A stretch of DNA of 64,000 nucleotides from Patiria pectinifera (GCA_029964075.1 CM057133.1:9944699-10008698), one strand, 5' to 3'. Numbered from the stretch's first letter, positions 23,300 to 36,200 are shown. Program-made: numbers and translations. The notes: generated by a model from the letters alone, not told the origin.

Positions 23300-23657
23300 C
23301 ATACCGTGGTTGCTTAGATTTTGTACACATTCTCGAGCGGAGAAGAAAGTCCTCTCGGAACAATTTGTGAGTTTTTGTTATTTTTAAATTCGTGATTCAA
23401 GAAATTTTTAGTGCAGATACATTTATTGTGTACTGGGGAATATGCCGATCATAGTCAGACTTATCATTTAAGGTGGAGCTTTTTGAGTAATGTGCCTAGG
23501 CCTACTAATGCTGCACCCGTGTGCATACGAATGCACTCTCTAATGGACTCCGTGCACGGAAGTTTAAGTAGAGGGCGCTTTCTGTGCAACCGAAATAAGA
23601 GGAAACTTTCACTAATAAGGAGAATTTATCAAGAAGTTGTAAATTTGTGTTGCTTGG
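23300..23657 (+). other. EVC: Candidate non-coding first exon of EVC
   Basis: A strong donor (GTAAGTG) begins at 23658, and the next acceptor is at 24229-24230, just before the EVC start codon. The stretch begins just after the CRE-type site. The 5' boundary is a guess, and no transcript evidence is available. Confidence 0.3.
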
Positions 23658-24230
23658 GTAAGTGAACTCGTATGCACAGTGGCTCTGCATGCCAAATAAT
23701 TCTGATTTTTTTAGCAACTTTTTGCATCGTCAGAAATGACGCATTCAATTTGCGTTGGACAATGCGGGCACGTTGCAAGCGTTACCTGCACCGATTATGG
23801 TGACTCAAGGATACGCACCTTTTGTCGGCCAAGGCATATGGAGTTTAGCCCATAGACTGGCCTTTAATATTCACCCGAAAATACGCTTTTGCAATCTTGC
23901 GTGTGTGTTGTCCAACAAAATGTGCGAGGTGCTCCAAAACATATCCCCTTCCTTTTAGGTGGACTGACGATACATACATGCTTATTTCTTTTGGACTTTA
24001 ACATTTGCGTTTATGCCAAGTTTGGTTTCTGAAACGTACACCGACAGATGCAGATACTTTCACTTTAATACACCGTATCATTATGACTTTTGTTGTTGTT
24101 GTTTGTTTTTTTCCTCTCCATTTTCGTTATTGCAACATATTTATCTCTGTATGTACATTATCAATTTGTGAATGCTGTGGAGAATAAAGCTAAGCTGAAC
24201 AGAAAAAAAATAATATTTTTTAACCCCCAG

Positions 24231-26194
24231 AATTTGGAGGATGTCTTGTGTGGACGTTGAAGTTGTGGTTCCAAACAGTTTCTGGACAGTGGATCCCGTG
24301 GAGATAACATTGGTTATCATATTTGGCCTTCTGGTTGGAATCGTGATTGCAGTTCTGGTGGCACGATGCTTCTTCCAAGAGCTAGCCAAGGACAGAGTAA
24401 GGCACACACACAAAGAGCAAAACAAATTTTAAAAATGTATTTAAAAAACCCAAAACCCTCATTTCAAGTGTACCATTTGCCTCATCCCATAACTATATAC
24501 TCTTTAGAATAATCAGGCCTTCCCCAATTGACCTATTGCTGTTTGCGAGTTAGCCACGCCCCTTAGACAACTCTGTGGGGAATTTTGTATGCCAAGTTTT
24601 TTTGTCTCAGATGTTGCGCGTTCTGCGTCCATTTGTATATCACATAATTGGACAATATTTCGCAAGCTGCGTTGGCGCGATTCTACCGCGATAAGTCAAT
24701 TGTGGTAACGTTGCTGTAAACGTTCTGGCAGTTATGATCTGCCAATATGTGGCAAACATTTTCTTATCATCACCGACAGCGGCACACTGGGGTGGTTGGG
24801 GTAGAGGACACAAATCCTCCTCGATCAATAAAAAAGAGGAAACAATCGATGCCCTAAAGTATTATTTTACCATTTAAAACAGATTTCATTATAAAAAAAA
24901 TTATTTCAGATGTAAGACATCCAAATCTAAGGCAAATGTTTAAAAATATTGTACTGAATAATTCCTTTCACGTTTGATTTTAGATCCAACAGTCCGAGCA
25001 GAAAGATTGGACCAACAGTGGAATGTATGAAAAGCAAATTTCATATACTGAGGAGGTATGTGGGGTTTATAACACAAATTCAATTATTAAACATTTCAGA
25101 TGCTTGGCCCCTACTCAATTTGTTTCACCTTCTTACTATATTTTCACGTTTTAGCTGATCATTATGATAACTCAATTTAAAAAGTTTAAAAAAAAATACT
25201 TGTGCAAACGTTCCAATCAAGCACTCGCTGTGGTCAGTGTACCCTTCGGCACTTGTCATCACAGCTTTCACCTGCTTTATCCCGCTACTAAAATTGTACT
25301 CCGTGGAGCCCACTGATACTGTCTACTTCTTTCTGTTTTTAAGGTTCCTCTGACGGAGGTATACAATGAAGATGAATCGCCATCGTCCAATGGCAACAAC
25401 CGGAGGTCAAGCAGCGTGAGTGCCAAAGACTTACGCAGCCAAGCGACGATCGACAGCTACGATGTTGAGAGAACGGAGGAGGAAGATGTCTACTGCTGCT
25501 TGATTACAGCGCTTTCTAAGACCTCAATGTATGTAGAGGAGCATTGAGGAAACATATACGATTATATACTTTTGATTCATTGATATTGACATGTATTTCC
25601 AAAATAGATCATGTGATAATTATAGTAACATGTTGCTCATATTGAACAAACTGTTGACTACAGTGCTTTGGGGCAGACATTTGTGTACCTTCAATCTGTA
25701 ACTTTGACTTAAGGCAATATTTTTAAATGCCGTAAAAGTTATTGTAATAAACTTGACACATGACGCTCATGACCTTTCAAACATTTTGTACTACATTTTC
25801 CCAAAGTTGTTCACAATACCCTCGATCATCCAGCCATGAGATGTTTTATTCAGCAGTTTGAGATCAGTGTAACCATGATGCTTGTGTTCCTGGGCAGGAT
25901 ACTTTACTGCAATGAGTCTGACACTGTAACAATTGGAGCATATGTAACTCTATGGCGAGATTAATTAGCTCAATGCAAATTCGAACTCAGCCCATAGTAT
26001 TAAGAGTACCAATTTTTTTAATGATATATTGATTGAATGAGTTCTAAATAACCAAATAATAATGCTGAATGTTTTGAACTAATTCATTTTATATGAACAA
26101 CAATCGCAGGATGAAGACACAGACAGAGCTGAGCTTACAAGACTACAGAGAGACACAGAAACTTGAGGAGCAACTTCAGCAAGAGAAAACATCG
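24231..26194 (+). CDS. EVC: EVC, N-terminal part (gene cut by assembly gap)
   Basis: EVC is the partner of EVC2 in the EvC zone of primary cilia and is needed for full Hedgehog output. Exons in phase: 24231-24396 (ATG 24241), 24984-25055, 25344-25528 and 26110-26194, giving 166 residues. Residues 22-41 form one hydrophobic helix (ITLVIIFGLLVGIVIAVLVA) with a short outside N-terminus and no signal peptide. A polar Ser-rich stretch follows (SPSSNGNNRRSSSVSAKDL), then the start of a charged coiled coil (ETQKLEEQLQQEKT). Vertebrate EVC has this order and is about 990 residues long, so most of the protein is missing beyond the gap at 26281. The last donor (TCG|GTGAGA) is intact. Sequence identity to vertebrate EVC is weak by eye. 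The call rests on topology and the head-to-head position with EVC2. Confidence 0.68.
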
Positions 26195-26280
26195 GTGAGA
26201 ACAAATGATCAAGACTTTACGACCACGCAAACTATACTTATAGAAATGAACTCAAACGACTTCAGTCATCTGGTTTAGAT

Positions 26281-26780
26281 NNNNNNNNNNNNNNNNNNNN
26301 NNNNNNNNNNNNNNNNNNNNNNNNNNNNNNNNNNNNNNNNNNNNNNNNNNNNNNNNNNNNNNNNNNNNNNNNNNNNNNNNNNNNNNNNNNNNNNNNNNNN
26401 NNNNNNNNNNNNNNNNNNNNNNNNNNNNNNNNNNNNNNNNNNNNNNNNNNNNNNNNNNNNNNNNNNNNNNNNNNNNNNNNNNNNNNNNNNNNNNNNNNNN
26501 NNNNNNNNNNNNNNNNNNNNNNNNNNNNNNNNNNNNNNNNNNNNNNNNNNNNNNNNNNNNNNNNNNNNNNNNNNNNNNNNNNNNNNNNNNNNNNNNNNNN
26601 NNNNNNNNNNNNNNNNNNNNNNNNNNNNNNNNNNNNNNNNNNNNNNNNNNNNNNNNNNNNNNNNNNNNNNNNNNNNNNNNNNNNNNNNNNNNNNNNNNNN
26701 NNNNNNNNNNNNNNNNNNNNNNNNNNNNNNNNNNNNNNNNNNNNNNNNNNNNNNNNNNNNNNNNNNNNNNNNNNNNNNNN
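26281..26780. other. Assembly gap, exactly 500 N
   Basis: A second placeholder gap of exactly 500 N. It cuts off EVC on its left, and the missing end of the CCDC142-like gene should lie in or near it on the right. Confidence 0.98.
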
Positions 26781-26900
26781 CAAATCGGCATGGGAGCCAG
26801 CTGGGGTGTGCAAGCCCTCGCGTTGGCGGTGCGACATGACCCATCAAAGACTCATTTGTTTCTGATCATCCACCGAACCCTTAAGCTCCCAAGCACTCAG
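26781..26900. other. GC-rich, coding-like patch beside the gap
   Basis: The sequence is clearly GC-richer than its surroundings and open on both strands: plus reads GMGASWGVQALALAVRHDP, minus reads SLMGHVAPPTRGLAHPSW. The minus frame could be a downstream exon of the CCDC142-like gene (phase compatible after an AG at about 26863-26864), but the acceptor is poor. I cannot decide. Confidence 0.25.
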
Positions 26901-27460
26901 GGCGATGGATGGAAGCCATGTATTCATTATCTCATAGTGGATGCTGCTTCACAATGCGCAAGTATGGATTATTATGGAAACTTGTTTTTCTCTGAAAATG
27001 AGATTTTTCTTCAAATGCTTGCGCTGGGGAGATGAAATTAGCCAACTTAGGAAATGCAATGCGTTGGGTATCGGAGCAAATATTATGTAAATTCATTAAA
27101 TCTTTGTAAATTTATGTGTACCATGAAATTAACCAATTAATCATTGTTTTGAGATTGGTAAAATTAACTCATGTCATCTCCCTATTTTTTGCAAGATTTT
27201 GTAGCTTCAGAAAAGCCAAAATTTAGCCAAATTGTCGCAAATCGATACAAAATTCATACAATCTCAACTTCAGTCAGAAGCTAATTCAAATGAAATTTGA
27301 CACAGGCTTTGCCATTGTTCAGCCCCTGTTTGTTGTGACCTTGCTTATGATTGGCTTGTGACCTTAATGTACTTGTGATTTGACTTGTGATTTGATTCGT
27401 GGTGAACTTGACTACAGCTCTATTAAATTTGTCTACTGAGAATGAAAGTTACAACATGTA
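26901..27460. other. Non-coding stretch
   Basis: AT-rich sequence with a degenerate (CTTGTGATTTGA) repeat at 27340-27400. No gene is seen. Confidence 0.5.
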
Positions 27461-28704
27461 GGGTAAACTGGGGTAAAAACGCCCGATTTTGAGGTTTTTG
27501 TTAAATATCTTAGTACTACATGGAGACACTAGGAAATAAATGTGTGGTTTTATGCAATACATGTCTCCTCTATCAGGTGCAAATATAATATCATGGTCAT
27601 TATATTGATAAGGGGAAATTTTCCCCCCTTTTCGGGAGGAAGTTTGGCGGGCGTTTTTACCCGGGCCTCGGGGTAAAAACGCCCGCCCACATTTATAAAA
27701 AAAAAAATTGCTATACCACAGGTTTCCCTGTAGTATAGTCATATTTTTGTAATTAATTTAATATGGAGGGATACTTCATCAAATACAAATAACTTTTCAA
27801 ACACAACTGGTTAATTATAACTACAAACTTGATCATTTGAAACAGGTATTTTTATGTGGAAGGAAGTGGAACATTAGCGTACATAATTCGCCCATAACAA
27901 ACTTGTAGGTTATGATAAAACCTGCCAATATTGAAAAATCTATTTCAATCTTGTTTAGCCAAATCATAGTTCCATGTTATTAGGCATTTTTGTATATTGT
28001 GCTTCTAGCCTACTGCTGGTAACCTAAGGCTTAATCAAAGGAGAACTACAGTACTAAGATACGCACATTTCTGTGACAACAAGACATACATGTATTTCTT
28101 AGAGAAACCACAAGAAAGAGGAAATTGACAGTCATAAAAGACGTACAATTTGAAATCTGTGAGCAATACATCATGATTGAAACACAACCAAAAGAACCAC
28201 CTCTAGTCTTCAAGATAATCTGCACACCACACATCAAAACCCAGCAGCTAACAAAAGTATTGCTGAAAGACTGGCATTTAGTTTCGGAACACCTGAAATT
28301 ACATGTATGCAATCTGTTTCCCAGCAAACCAATTCCTGCCTATAAAAGGCCAAAAATCTTAAAGGTGTACTTGTCAAATCAAGGTTTATCAATAACCAGG
28401 AATTGGACTCATTACAAGGTTCACACAAAATGTTATTAGATGCACTAATGTGTATCTATGCACCCTAACATTTGACACGACTAATTTAGCAGAATATAAA
28501 ATACTGGATTTGGCTTACTACAGATGAAGCTCTGCTATTATAGCATGAGAGCAGAAACCGGTCCAGTTGGGTCTTAGACTAGAGCAATTTCTAGTCATTT
28601 TTACTTATTAAAAGTACACTCAAATCACCATAGAGGTGTTATTTTTTTTTCTTGAGAAAATGCCATGAGCTCATGATTTCTCGAGCATTCCCTAATAAAT
28701 GCTA

Positions 28705-28815
28705 GTCTGAGTATCACCCGTTATCCACGGAGCCCAGACTCCTGTCTGACGTCTGATATATCAAAGCATGCATATTTATGCGATCTCGCGCCTCAGCCAA
28801 TCGGAGTCAACTTTA
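28705..28815. repeat. Dispersed repeat, related to 35270-35378
   Basis: The phrases 'gtctgagtatca', 'cggagcc', 'tttatgcga' and 'cagccaatcggagt' occur in the same order in the reverse complement of 35270-35378. It is a MITE- or SINE-like fragment of about 110 bp. Confidence 0.5.
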
Positions 28816-29197
28816 CTAATTCGGGACGTCATTTCATTCCCAAATCAGGACTAAACATTTGATTGGTCAATTCGAATACAGTGTTTTGTAATGCAACAAC
28901 AGCCGGGCGCGATATCGCGTAAAATGGTAACAGAGTGCGTGACGCAGGGCTTTTTAATCCATTGTCTATGATGCGCAACGGTGAATGACCGAAGACCCGA
29001 TATAGAAAGTGCCCACTGATTGGTCAAAATCTAGGAAGTCAAGAGGCGGGGCCTTGCCTAATTAATCAGCGAATCTGCTCACATATCATAGACCCATGGC
29101 ATTCGCCACTAAACAAATGCCAGATTCCTTGCCACTACATAACGTCAGTTAGTGATGTACCGCCTACATGTACCTCCCACTTCACACAATACGCTGT

Positions 29198-29535
29198 CAG
29201 GGGCGGATCCAGGACTTTTCGCGGGGAGGGGGGGGGGGGATTTCATCAGCAAAAAAAAATCAGAAAATGTACACAGGTTTTTTTTCTCCGGACACTTTGC
29301 CTCTATAAAACCAAAAACTGGGGGGGGGGGAATATTCAAATTTGACGATTATTAACACTTGATTACAGAATGATGTACCGTATTTCGAACAGGCGGACAT
29401 TATACCAGTATAATTTTTGTTAAGGTGTCACAGCAGAGTGTGGGGGGTTCGACTTATTTTTTGGGGAATTTGTATGATAATTTTTTTTTTTGACAGAGCG
29501 GGGGAGGTGTGACCCCCCTCCCGGATCCCCGCCTG
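29198..29535. mobile_element. Nested MITE with CAGGGGCGGATCC-type ends
   Basis: The left end CAGGGGCGGATCCAGGA and right end (complement of TCCCGGATCCCCGCCTG) form imperfect inverted repeats around 338 bp with long G- and T-runs. Ends of this kind are typical of small hAT-like non-autonomous elements in many animals. No clear 8-bp duplication is left. Confidence 0.5.
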
Positions 29536-30210
29536 ACTGTTTAATATTTATGTAGTGGGACTCTTATAGCTAATACTTACTCATACAACAAATATAATGC
29601 TGTAGAAAGTTCTAACAGTGAGGTTTTTGAAGATAAATGAGGCTGCAATTGAGTTTGATATCAAGAAAAGTGCTGGGCGTTTTACCCGAGACCCTGATTT
29701 TGCCGGTAAAACGCCCACTCAAAAAACATTATTAAGCAAATATTAAAATAGATTTTAATATTGTAATCATTTATAATTATGTTATTAACCCTTCTTAATA
29801 TATATCAACTAAACAATAATAAAAATATAAGATACTTTTTTTTATACAATAATTTTAAGCGATATAGGCTAAACCTTCGACGGCCATTTTTTTAAACTTT
29901 TTTTTAAATATTTTGTTCAACAGCACCTACATACCCTTCAAATATGTTAATGAATTTAATTCTTTTTATTATTAGTTTTTATCTACATTGTACTTATTAA
30001 AAATATATTCCATTGAACAATTCATCTTGTCATTTTTTACTAGCAGTGGAAACAAGTCAAGTGGGCGTTTTTACCCCATGGGCGTTTTTACCCCAGTTTA
30101 CCCTATATTCCTAAGAATGTAACAATGAGATGATTAAACAATTCCAAGTTTTACAATATTAGACAAAAATGGAAAACACACAGGGTTGTGTGAATGTACT
30201 CAATACCTAC

Positions 30211-33200
30211 CTTTCCCACAACTTTGCTCAATCAAGTGTCCGAGGGCAACGGCAAGAGCGTCGCTGCATTGGTACACATGACCCAGACTCATGATTCCAT
30301 CTAAGGCAATCTCTGCAAGTCCAAGACCAGGCCTGTGTAGAAGGTCCCGCAACTCATCCCCACAACACCTCCACATCATGTCCATGTACAAGTTGAAGTA
30401 TTCGTGCTGGATGCGGGCATTGAAGGAATCACCCCAACGTACTGACTTCCGGGTGTCATGTTTGCCGCCGTTCCGGCGCGGCGATTTGAGTTTAGCTAGT
30501 TTCTGTGTAGCGGTCTGATTGCTGCCCTCATCTGTAGACGCAGAGGGCCGATGTTTCTGTAGTAGACCCGTGGAGGCTGAAACGGCAGTTAGGAGTTTTG
30601 AAATGAACCCTTCCTCTTGGGTTTCAATTGCACATTGAGGAGATGTCTCTTGGAGTAGTCCCTGAGCTTTGAGGTCTCGCAGCGTGAGGAATGATCCAGT
30701 GGCAGCGGTGGGATTGGCAGCTTCAGGCTCAGATGAGGATCTTGAAGCCTTAACACTGGCCATGCAAGGATATGTGCGCCAATCAAACAACTGAGGAGGC
30801 TGCTTGGATATATGAATGAAGCTTTGGTTTCGCATGAGGAAGAAAAGAATCTGCAGGCTGGCTAACTTGGAACGCTCCTTGGAGAGTATACTTAGTATCC
30901 TGCTCACCGAGAATAGGTGAAAGCTCCTGGTGAATCTTGAGGAGGCTTCTGCAATTTTAAACCTCAAGCATCGATAGCGGACTTGATGAGAGGGTAAAGT
31001 TGTTACAGGATGCCTTTGATGACCTTTTATTAACGCCAACATCCCGTTATAGTTTTCAGTTCCTCTAACGATGCTCCAGAGCATGTCCTGCGTGGCTGTG
31101 TTGGGGCTGCAGTGAGCGAAAATCCGCAAGCCAATGGCAATGATCTGCTGAAGCCACCAGAGAGCACAATCCCGCCAGTATACCAGTGAGCGCTGTAGGT
31201 CTGACAAGTCCCTACAGAGCTCTGGCATGACGGACTGCAAGTACTTATCACTGTACAGTCTGTGCTGGATTGACGTCCAGTTATTCATGTGGATTCGGAG
31301 ATCCTCGCAAAACACCGCTAGATATTCCAGTTTTGTGTACGGCTCGACATCCCCTCCTGTCTGCAGAGCCTGAAGCGTGTTGTACTCTTCGTGGGCGACA
31401 ACTTGCAAACTCTGCACAAACTCAGCTAGCTGTGAAACCCGCGAGGCGCACTCCCGAGCAAAGTGCAACCGTGACCGACTGACCATCAGCCTCTGGAGGG
31501 TGGAGTAGTGCTCTGCTAAAGTCACACTGTACTTGTTGTGTGAGAAGGCCGAGGAAACGCGCCCGTGGGTGCAGAGGCACGGATGTTGGCCCGGCTGGAG
31601 TATCTGATAGCACTGGGCTAGGTTACGGATGCTGTGCTCTATTTCTTCCCCGCTGTACTGGGTGCTTGAGGAGGATGTGGAGACGGGAGATGGGCTGCGG
31701 GTGATGACAGGGACAGCCAGGGATTCAGAAGAGGTACCCGGAGAGGGTGGAGGGGTGTCAAGGTCCAGAGCAGGCTGCTCGTGGAGGACACGTAGAGGCG
31801 GCAAACGGCCCACCGGTGGTTCCATCATCCTTGCTGCCCGGATGCTCTGTTGTGCAAAAAACAAATCAATTTTTAATTAAAAAAAAGTAAATTGAATTTT
31901 TTTTTTCTTAAAATTTGTCAACAAGTGACTTGAGGCATTAGTCATTTATTTTACTTAACCCTAACCCCCCAATGATGTTCAAAATGGATTTGGAGATCCT
32001 TGATGTCTAGATGTAGCTACTTCCAGTTAAATCTCTTTGATTAATTTTCCTGAAAATGAGGTTTTAACACTGACTTTGCGGTAACATTTGTGTGCACGGG
32101 TCATTCTAAGCATTTAGGGTCCAAAGTGTGACATTTCTCCGGTCCCTGTTACATTGGTACTTGGTAATTTGCCATTCAAGTAGCATTAAGAATGACTTCA
32201 AAGGATTTGTTTCCTTAATTGGGTAGGTACATGTAGTTTGCTATTCGTAATCACTCTTGGAGGACGACAGCATTAAGGAATGCATCAGAATTATAGAACC
32301 ATGGATGTTAGATGTAACAGTGTAGGGAAGAACAAGTGGACCCCAAATTTGTAGAATGAACCAAATTTACACTAATGGTTTGAATCTCCTCAATTGCTCA
32401 TGTTACAAAGCACGCACTGAATTAACTAATGTACATGTATGTAAATTTTGTGCACATTATCCAACCGAATACAGATTCACTGGATGTCCAGTCAATTCCA
32501 CATTCTGTGCGACTTGCAATCTCCGGCCATATCACAGAAGTTCACCTCTGGTATTAAATCCAAGCGCACGAGGTACGCGAAATCAGACAAGTTCTTTCTG
32601 CACACAAGCGTTCTAAAAATATATTCAGCATATCGAGCACGTACACATTAAACCCTAGTGAATTCAAATTAGGCGTACAATGTGTGCATGCAGAAAAGCT
32701 GAAGATAAGCGTGATACAATGTACATGTACATGTGTACAATCTATGAATTTTTTAAGTGGATGTTTCCCAAAAACATTCGTTTCCCCGCCATGATGAAGA
32801 TCACATTACAAATTATGTCGCTGTGTACTCCTTGTATAGTAATAAACTTTGAATATTACACAAACCTGAAACATACATGTACAATGTTACTTCTTATGCA
32901 TATGAATTTTATTTTATTTTCAAAATCAAGAAAAAAAATCAGCTCGTTTTCATCAGCGTTTGTTTTTTAATGTTCATACATTTATTTTCATCCAACACTT
33001 ATGGAAAAAACTTTTTTCATAAATCATTACAATTTTCTCCAATTTGAAATTTGAAATTTTCGCAATTTCCTAAAATATGGTACTAAATGGGATCCATGTC
33101 ATTTTAAAGCTAAATTTTCTTAAAATTTGTCATTTTAAAGCTAAATTTTCTTAAAATTTGCATGCACTTTCTATGAAAAGTCTACTGTATGTTTCATATT

Positions 33201-36200
33201 TCATAATTTCAAATAAAAGCAACATATTCTGGGCAGACAACGGCAAACAAGTTTCCTACTGTATAACCATTGCCAATTTAAATAAATCTTACCATGACAA
33301 ATTTTGCAAACATGTAATATATATCCGATCTATGCATAATTTTGTCCTTTTGTAATACATTTCAATTATTTCTTTTGTAAAGCTTGAATATGATGTGTGC
33401 ATGTATTTTGCCTCTGGCCATACGACCATGGAGTGTATAGGGTGTCTGAGTAAAGCGAGAGATATCTGTAATCAGATTTACTTGTCTAGGCCCATTACAA
33501 CGGAGTGATTACGACCACCGGCTCGTCTGTCTTTGTCATGTTTGTGCAGAGTTCTCCCACAAGACAGTTTGGGGGGAAATGGGGAGTGCTGTACGTGACA
33601 TTTACAAAAATAAATTCTCATATGATTATTTGAACCTGGATGTGATTGAATGTTGCATTTCTTTTGTTCTACATGTAAATAAACTTTTACAGGCAAAACC
33701 ACCTGTACGGTAAAACGTCAGAAATTCCAGATTCTTTAAAAATCCCTGAAATCTGAAAAATACTGACAAAACTCAACCCCCCCAACTTATTACTGTACAT
33801 CACAGATCTTCATACCAGTACCGGTACATTGTATTTTAAGAAATTGTCAAACACTCAAACTTTAACTTGCGCTCTTTAAATACCATGAAAAATGTGAACA
33901 AAATATTGTCAGGAAAGACTCGCTTTGATTGGTCCAGTCACAAATCAAAACAGCTATAAAGAACAGCCATGATTTTCTTTTGTATGCAACTACCGATACC
34001 GGTACTAATTTGAGTACATGTACATTAGGCCTATTCCTCTAAAACAAACCCAACAAAAAAGAAATATTCAGGTTGAGTGCAAGTTTCAATGTGTGTGTGT
34101 GTGTGTGTGTGTGTCTACAGTACGTCTGTGTCCATACATTTTTGTACAAACATGCTGGGCTGATATCGTTCATTGCCCCACAGGCAGAGGCAGTATCCGC
34201 GCATAAAATCTGGAACGGGACGACAACCTCTGATATTTAGCGAGCACGATCAGGTGTCTCTGCTCGCAGAGCGCTGGAGACGTACAGCACGCTGGCGAAC
34301 GCGATTGAAATACGCCCGTGCCCGGATCAATTCGTCTACGGGATGCACTGCATAGATTGATATGGGATGTTGGAGAGTTGGAAAAATAGTGGGAGGGGGT
34401 TTGAATATACACACATGTTGATGCTCCATGCTTGATTTTGAGACGAAAGATGTTAAATTGCCTTCTGGTGTGGAGTAATTTGATTTTGGCCAGTTTGTTT
34501 GGACAAGCCTTGACTGGCAAGAACTCCAGACCTCAGATTCTACCAATTACGAGTTTGTACATGATTTATTGCTACGTGTCACAGTATAATTCCTTCAGTA
34601 CTGCATGTACATTTGAAAGTCGCCCCTTTTCCAGTCTGGCAAAAAAACAATCCTGATCTCTTTTTCCCAAAATACCACTTGCTTAGATTCTATCTTGCAA
34701 GCTTGCTGACAGCCAGTTCCTTTTCCAATAATATGTAATGTACAGCACAACGCACAATACATGTACATTCATTAGGAGTTGTCACATGTAATTTTGAACA
34801 GTAACAACTGGAACACAACGTTAACCCATAACCGCCAAAAACCACTCTGCCCGTTACTCTCTTTAATATCTGAACTGCCCGAGGACTGAATAATTTTCTG
34901 GATTCTTCAGAGAATACATACATACATGTACACATGTAGATACGATGTACCGGTAATACAATAATAGTACAGTTGCTTATTGTCTTATGTTTTTTGGGGG
35001 TTTATTGGCATATACAATTTTGAAAGATACACATAATAAGCTAGTCTATGGAATAGCTGCTTGCAAAACAACATGCCCACGCAGATTCGGCAATTAAGTG
35101 CAAAACAATACTGCGTCTTGACCTCCAGATTCTGACCATTCCGAGGGCGCCTTCTATTGGGTCTTTGGTAACCTATTGTTGTACGGTGTATTACAAAAAA
35201 CATGACAGCGAACTGACCAATCAACCCCTTAGTTCATATTTCTGCACGAGAAGACGCAACAATTTCTAAAGTCAACTCCGATTGGCTGGTGTGCAGGGTC
35301 GCATAAAATTTGCAATGCTCACACATTTACATCAGATGTTATTGCAGGCTCCGCAAACAACGAATGATACTCAGACTGTGTTGGCAGCTTGAGTCCATTG
35401 CTTTTCTGAATACTGACATTCAGACTAAAACAGAAGATCATCTTGTAGAAATCAAGCCTATGTACTGAGGCTGCACTAACTAAACTCTTCAGGATGAGTA
35501 GAAATACATGTAGGAGTGTTTGGACACACGGCTAACAAAAACCTGTAAGAAGTATTCTGACATATTCGCAATTTAAGTATGAAAGTTCCGAATCATTTTT
35601 TGCACATTTTTGTAAATGTTCAGCACTTCTTGGGGGTCATATTCAACATGCTTTAACATCTCCACTCACAATCAAAAGCCAAAAATACCCAGACCACTCT
35701 CTCATTTCCAATAGTGGAACTCAAGATCAGATGATTCACACTGAAAATCACTCTAAATGTACATTATGTAGATTGAACAAGAATCAGTCCAGTGAAATCT
35801 GGAGTGAATCCATTTCAGTCTAAATCCCCTTTTCTTATTATCACTGGGAGTGAATTTTCACTTTCTAGATAAGCAAGCAAGCAAGCTGTATAAATTCTGG
35901 GACTTAGGCTAATTAATATCTATTGTGCTAGATTATAAAAACCAATCAGGGACAACATATTGTAAATACACTGTACAGGTTTACAAAACTGTACTGAAGT
36001 TCAGTGTACAAACATGTACAACCTTCCAAAAATCTCATTTCGTTTCTTCATTCGCAACTATGGCATAAAGGGAAAAAGACAGTAAAATCCTGTGCTATTA
36101 CATGTACGGTACATGTATGTTCGACAAAAATTCATTAATTTTTCAAAAGGCCCTGCCAAATTACCGGCGATTAGAATGCGGGGAGTGAGTGCGCATTTCC

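Larger units (their letters stand above)
21993..24230. promoter_or_regulatory. Shared upstream region between EVC2 and EVC
   Basis: The start codons of the divergent genes are 2.3 kb apart (21939 minus, 24241 plus). Both first coding exons are preceded by acceptors (21993-21994 on the minus strand, 24229-24230 on the plus strand), so both genes have non-coding first exons in this interval. A perfect palindromic CRE-type site (TGACGTCA) lies at 23294-23301, followed by a 'gttgctta' X-box half-site-like stretch. I infer a bidirectional promoter near 23.2-23.4 kb. The interval also holds the palindromes listed separately at 22265-22492. Confidence 0.45.
27461..30103. mobile_element. DNA transposon relic with perfect 24-bp ends, 2.64 kb
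   Basis: The two ends are perfect 24-bp inverted repeats, starting GGGTAAACTGGGGTAAAAAC and followed by GCCC. Each is bordered by TA (27459-27460 and 30104-30105), a TA target duplication. The end motif 'gtaaaaacgccc' recurs inside as hairpins (27645-27690 and 29668-29712) and in tandem at the right end (30063-30103). No transposase frame is left. It contains a nested MITE (29198-29535) and lies about 107 bp beyond the donor of the large CCDC142-like exon. TA duplication suggests a Tc1/mariner-type or other TA-targeting family. Confidence 0.65.

Noticed and set aside
30211-31846. A single-exon retrocopied gene
   Set aside because: The long exon has consensus splice sites at both ends and phase-matched upstream exons, so it is a large internal exon.
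31960-31972. Telomere-like 'taaccctaaccc'
   Set aside because: Barely two units; chance.
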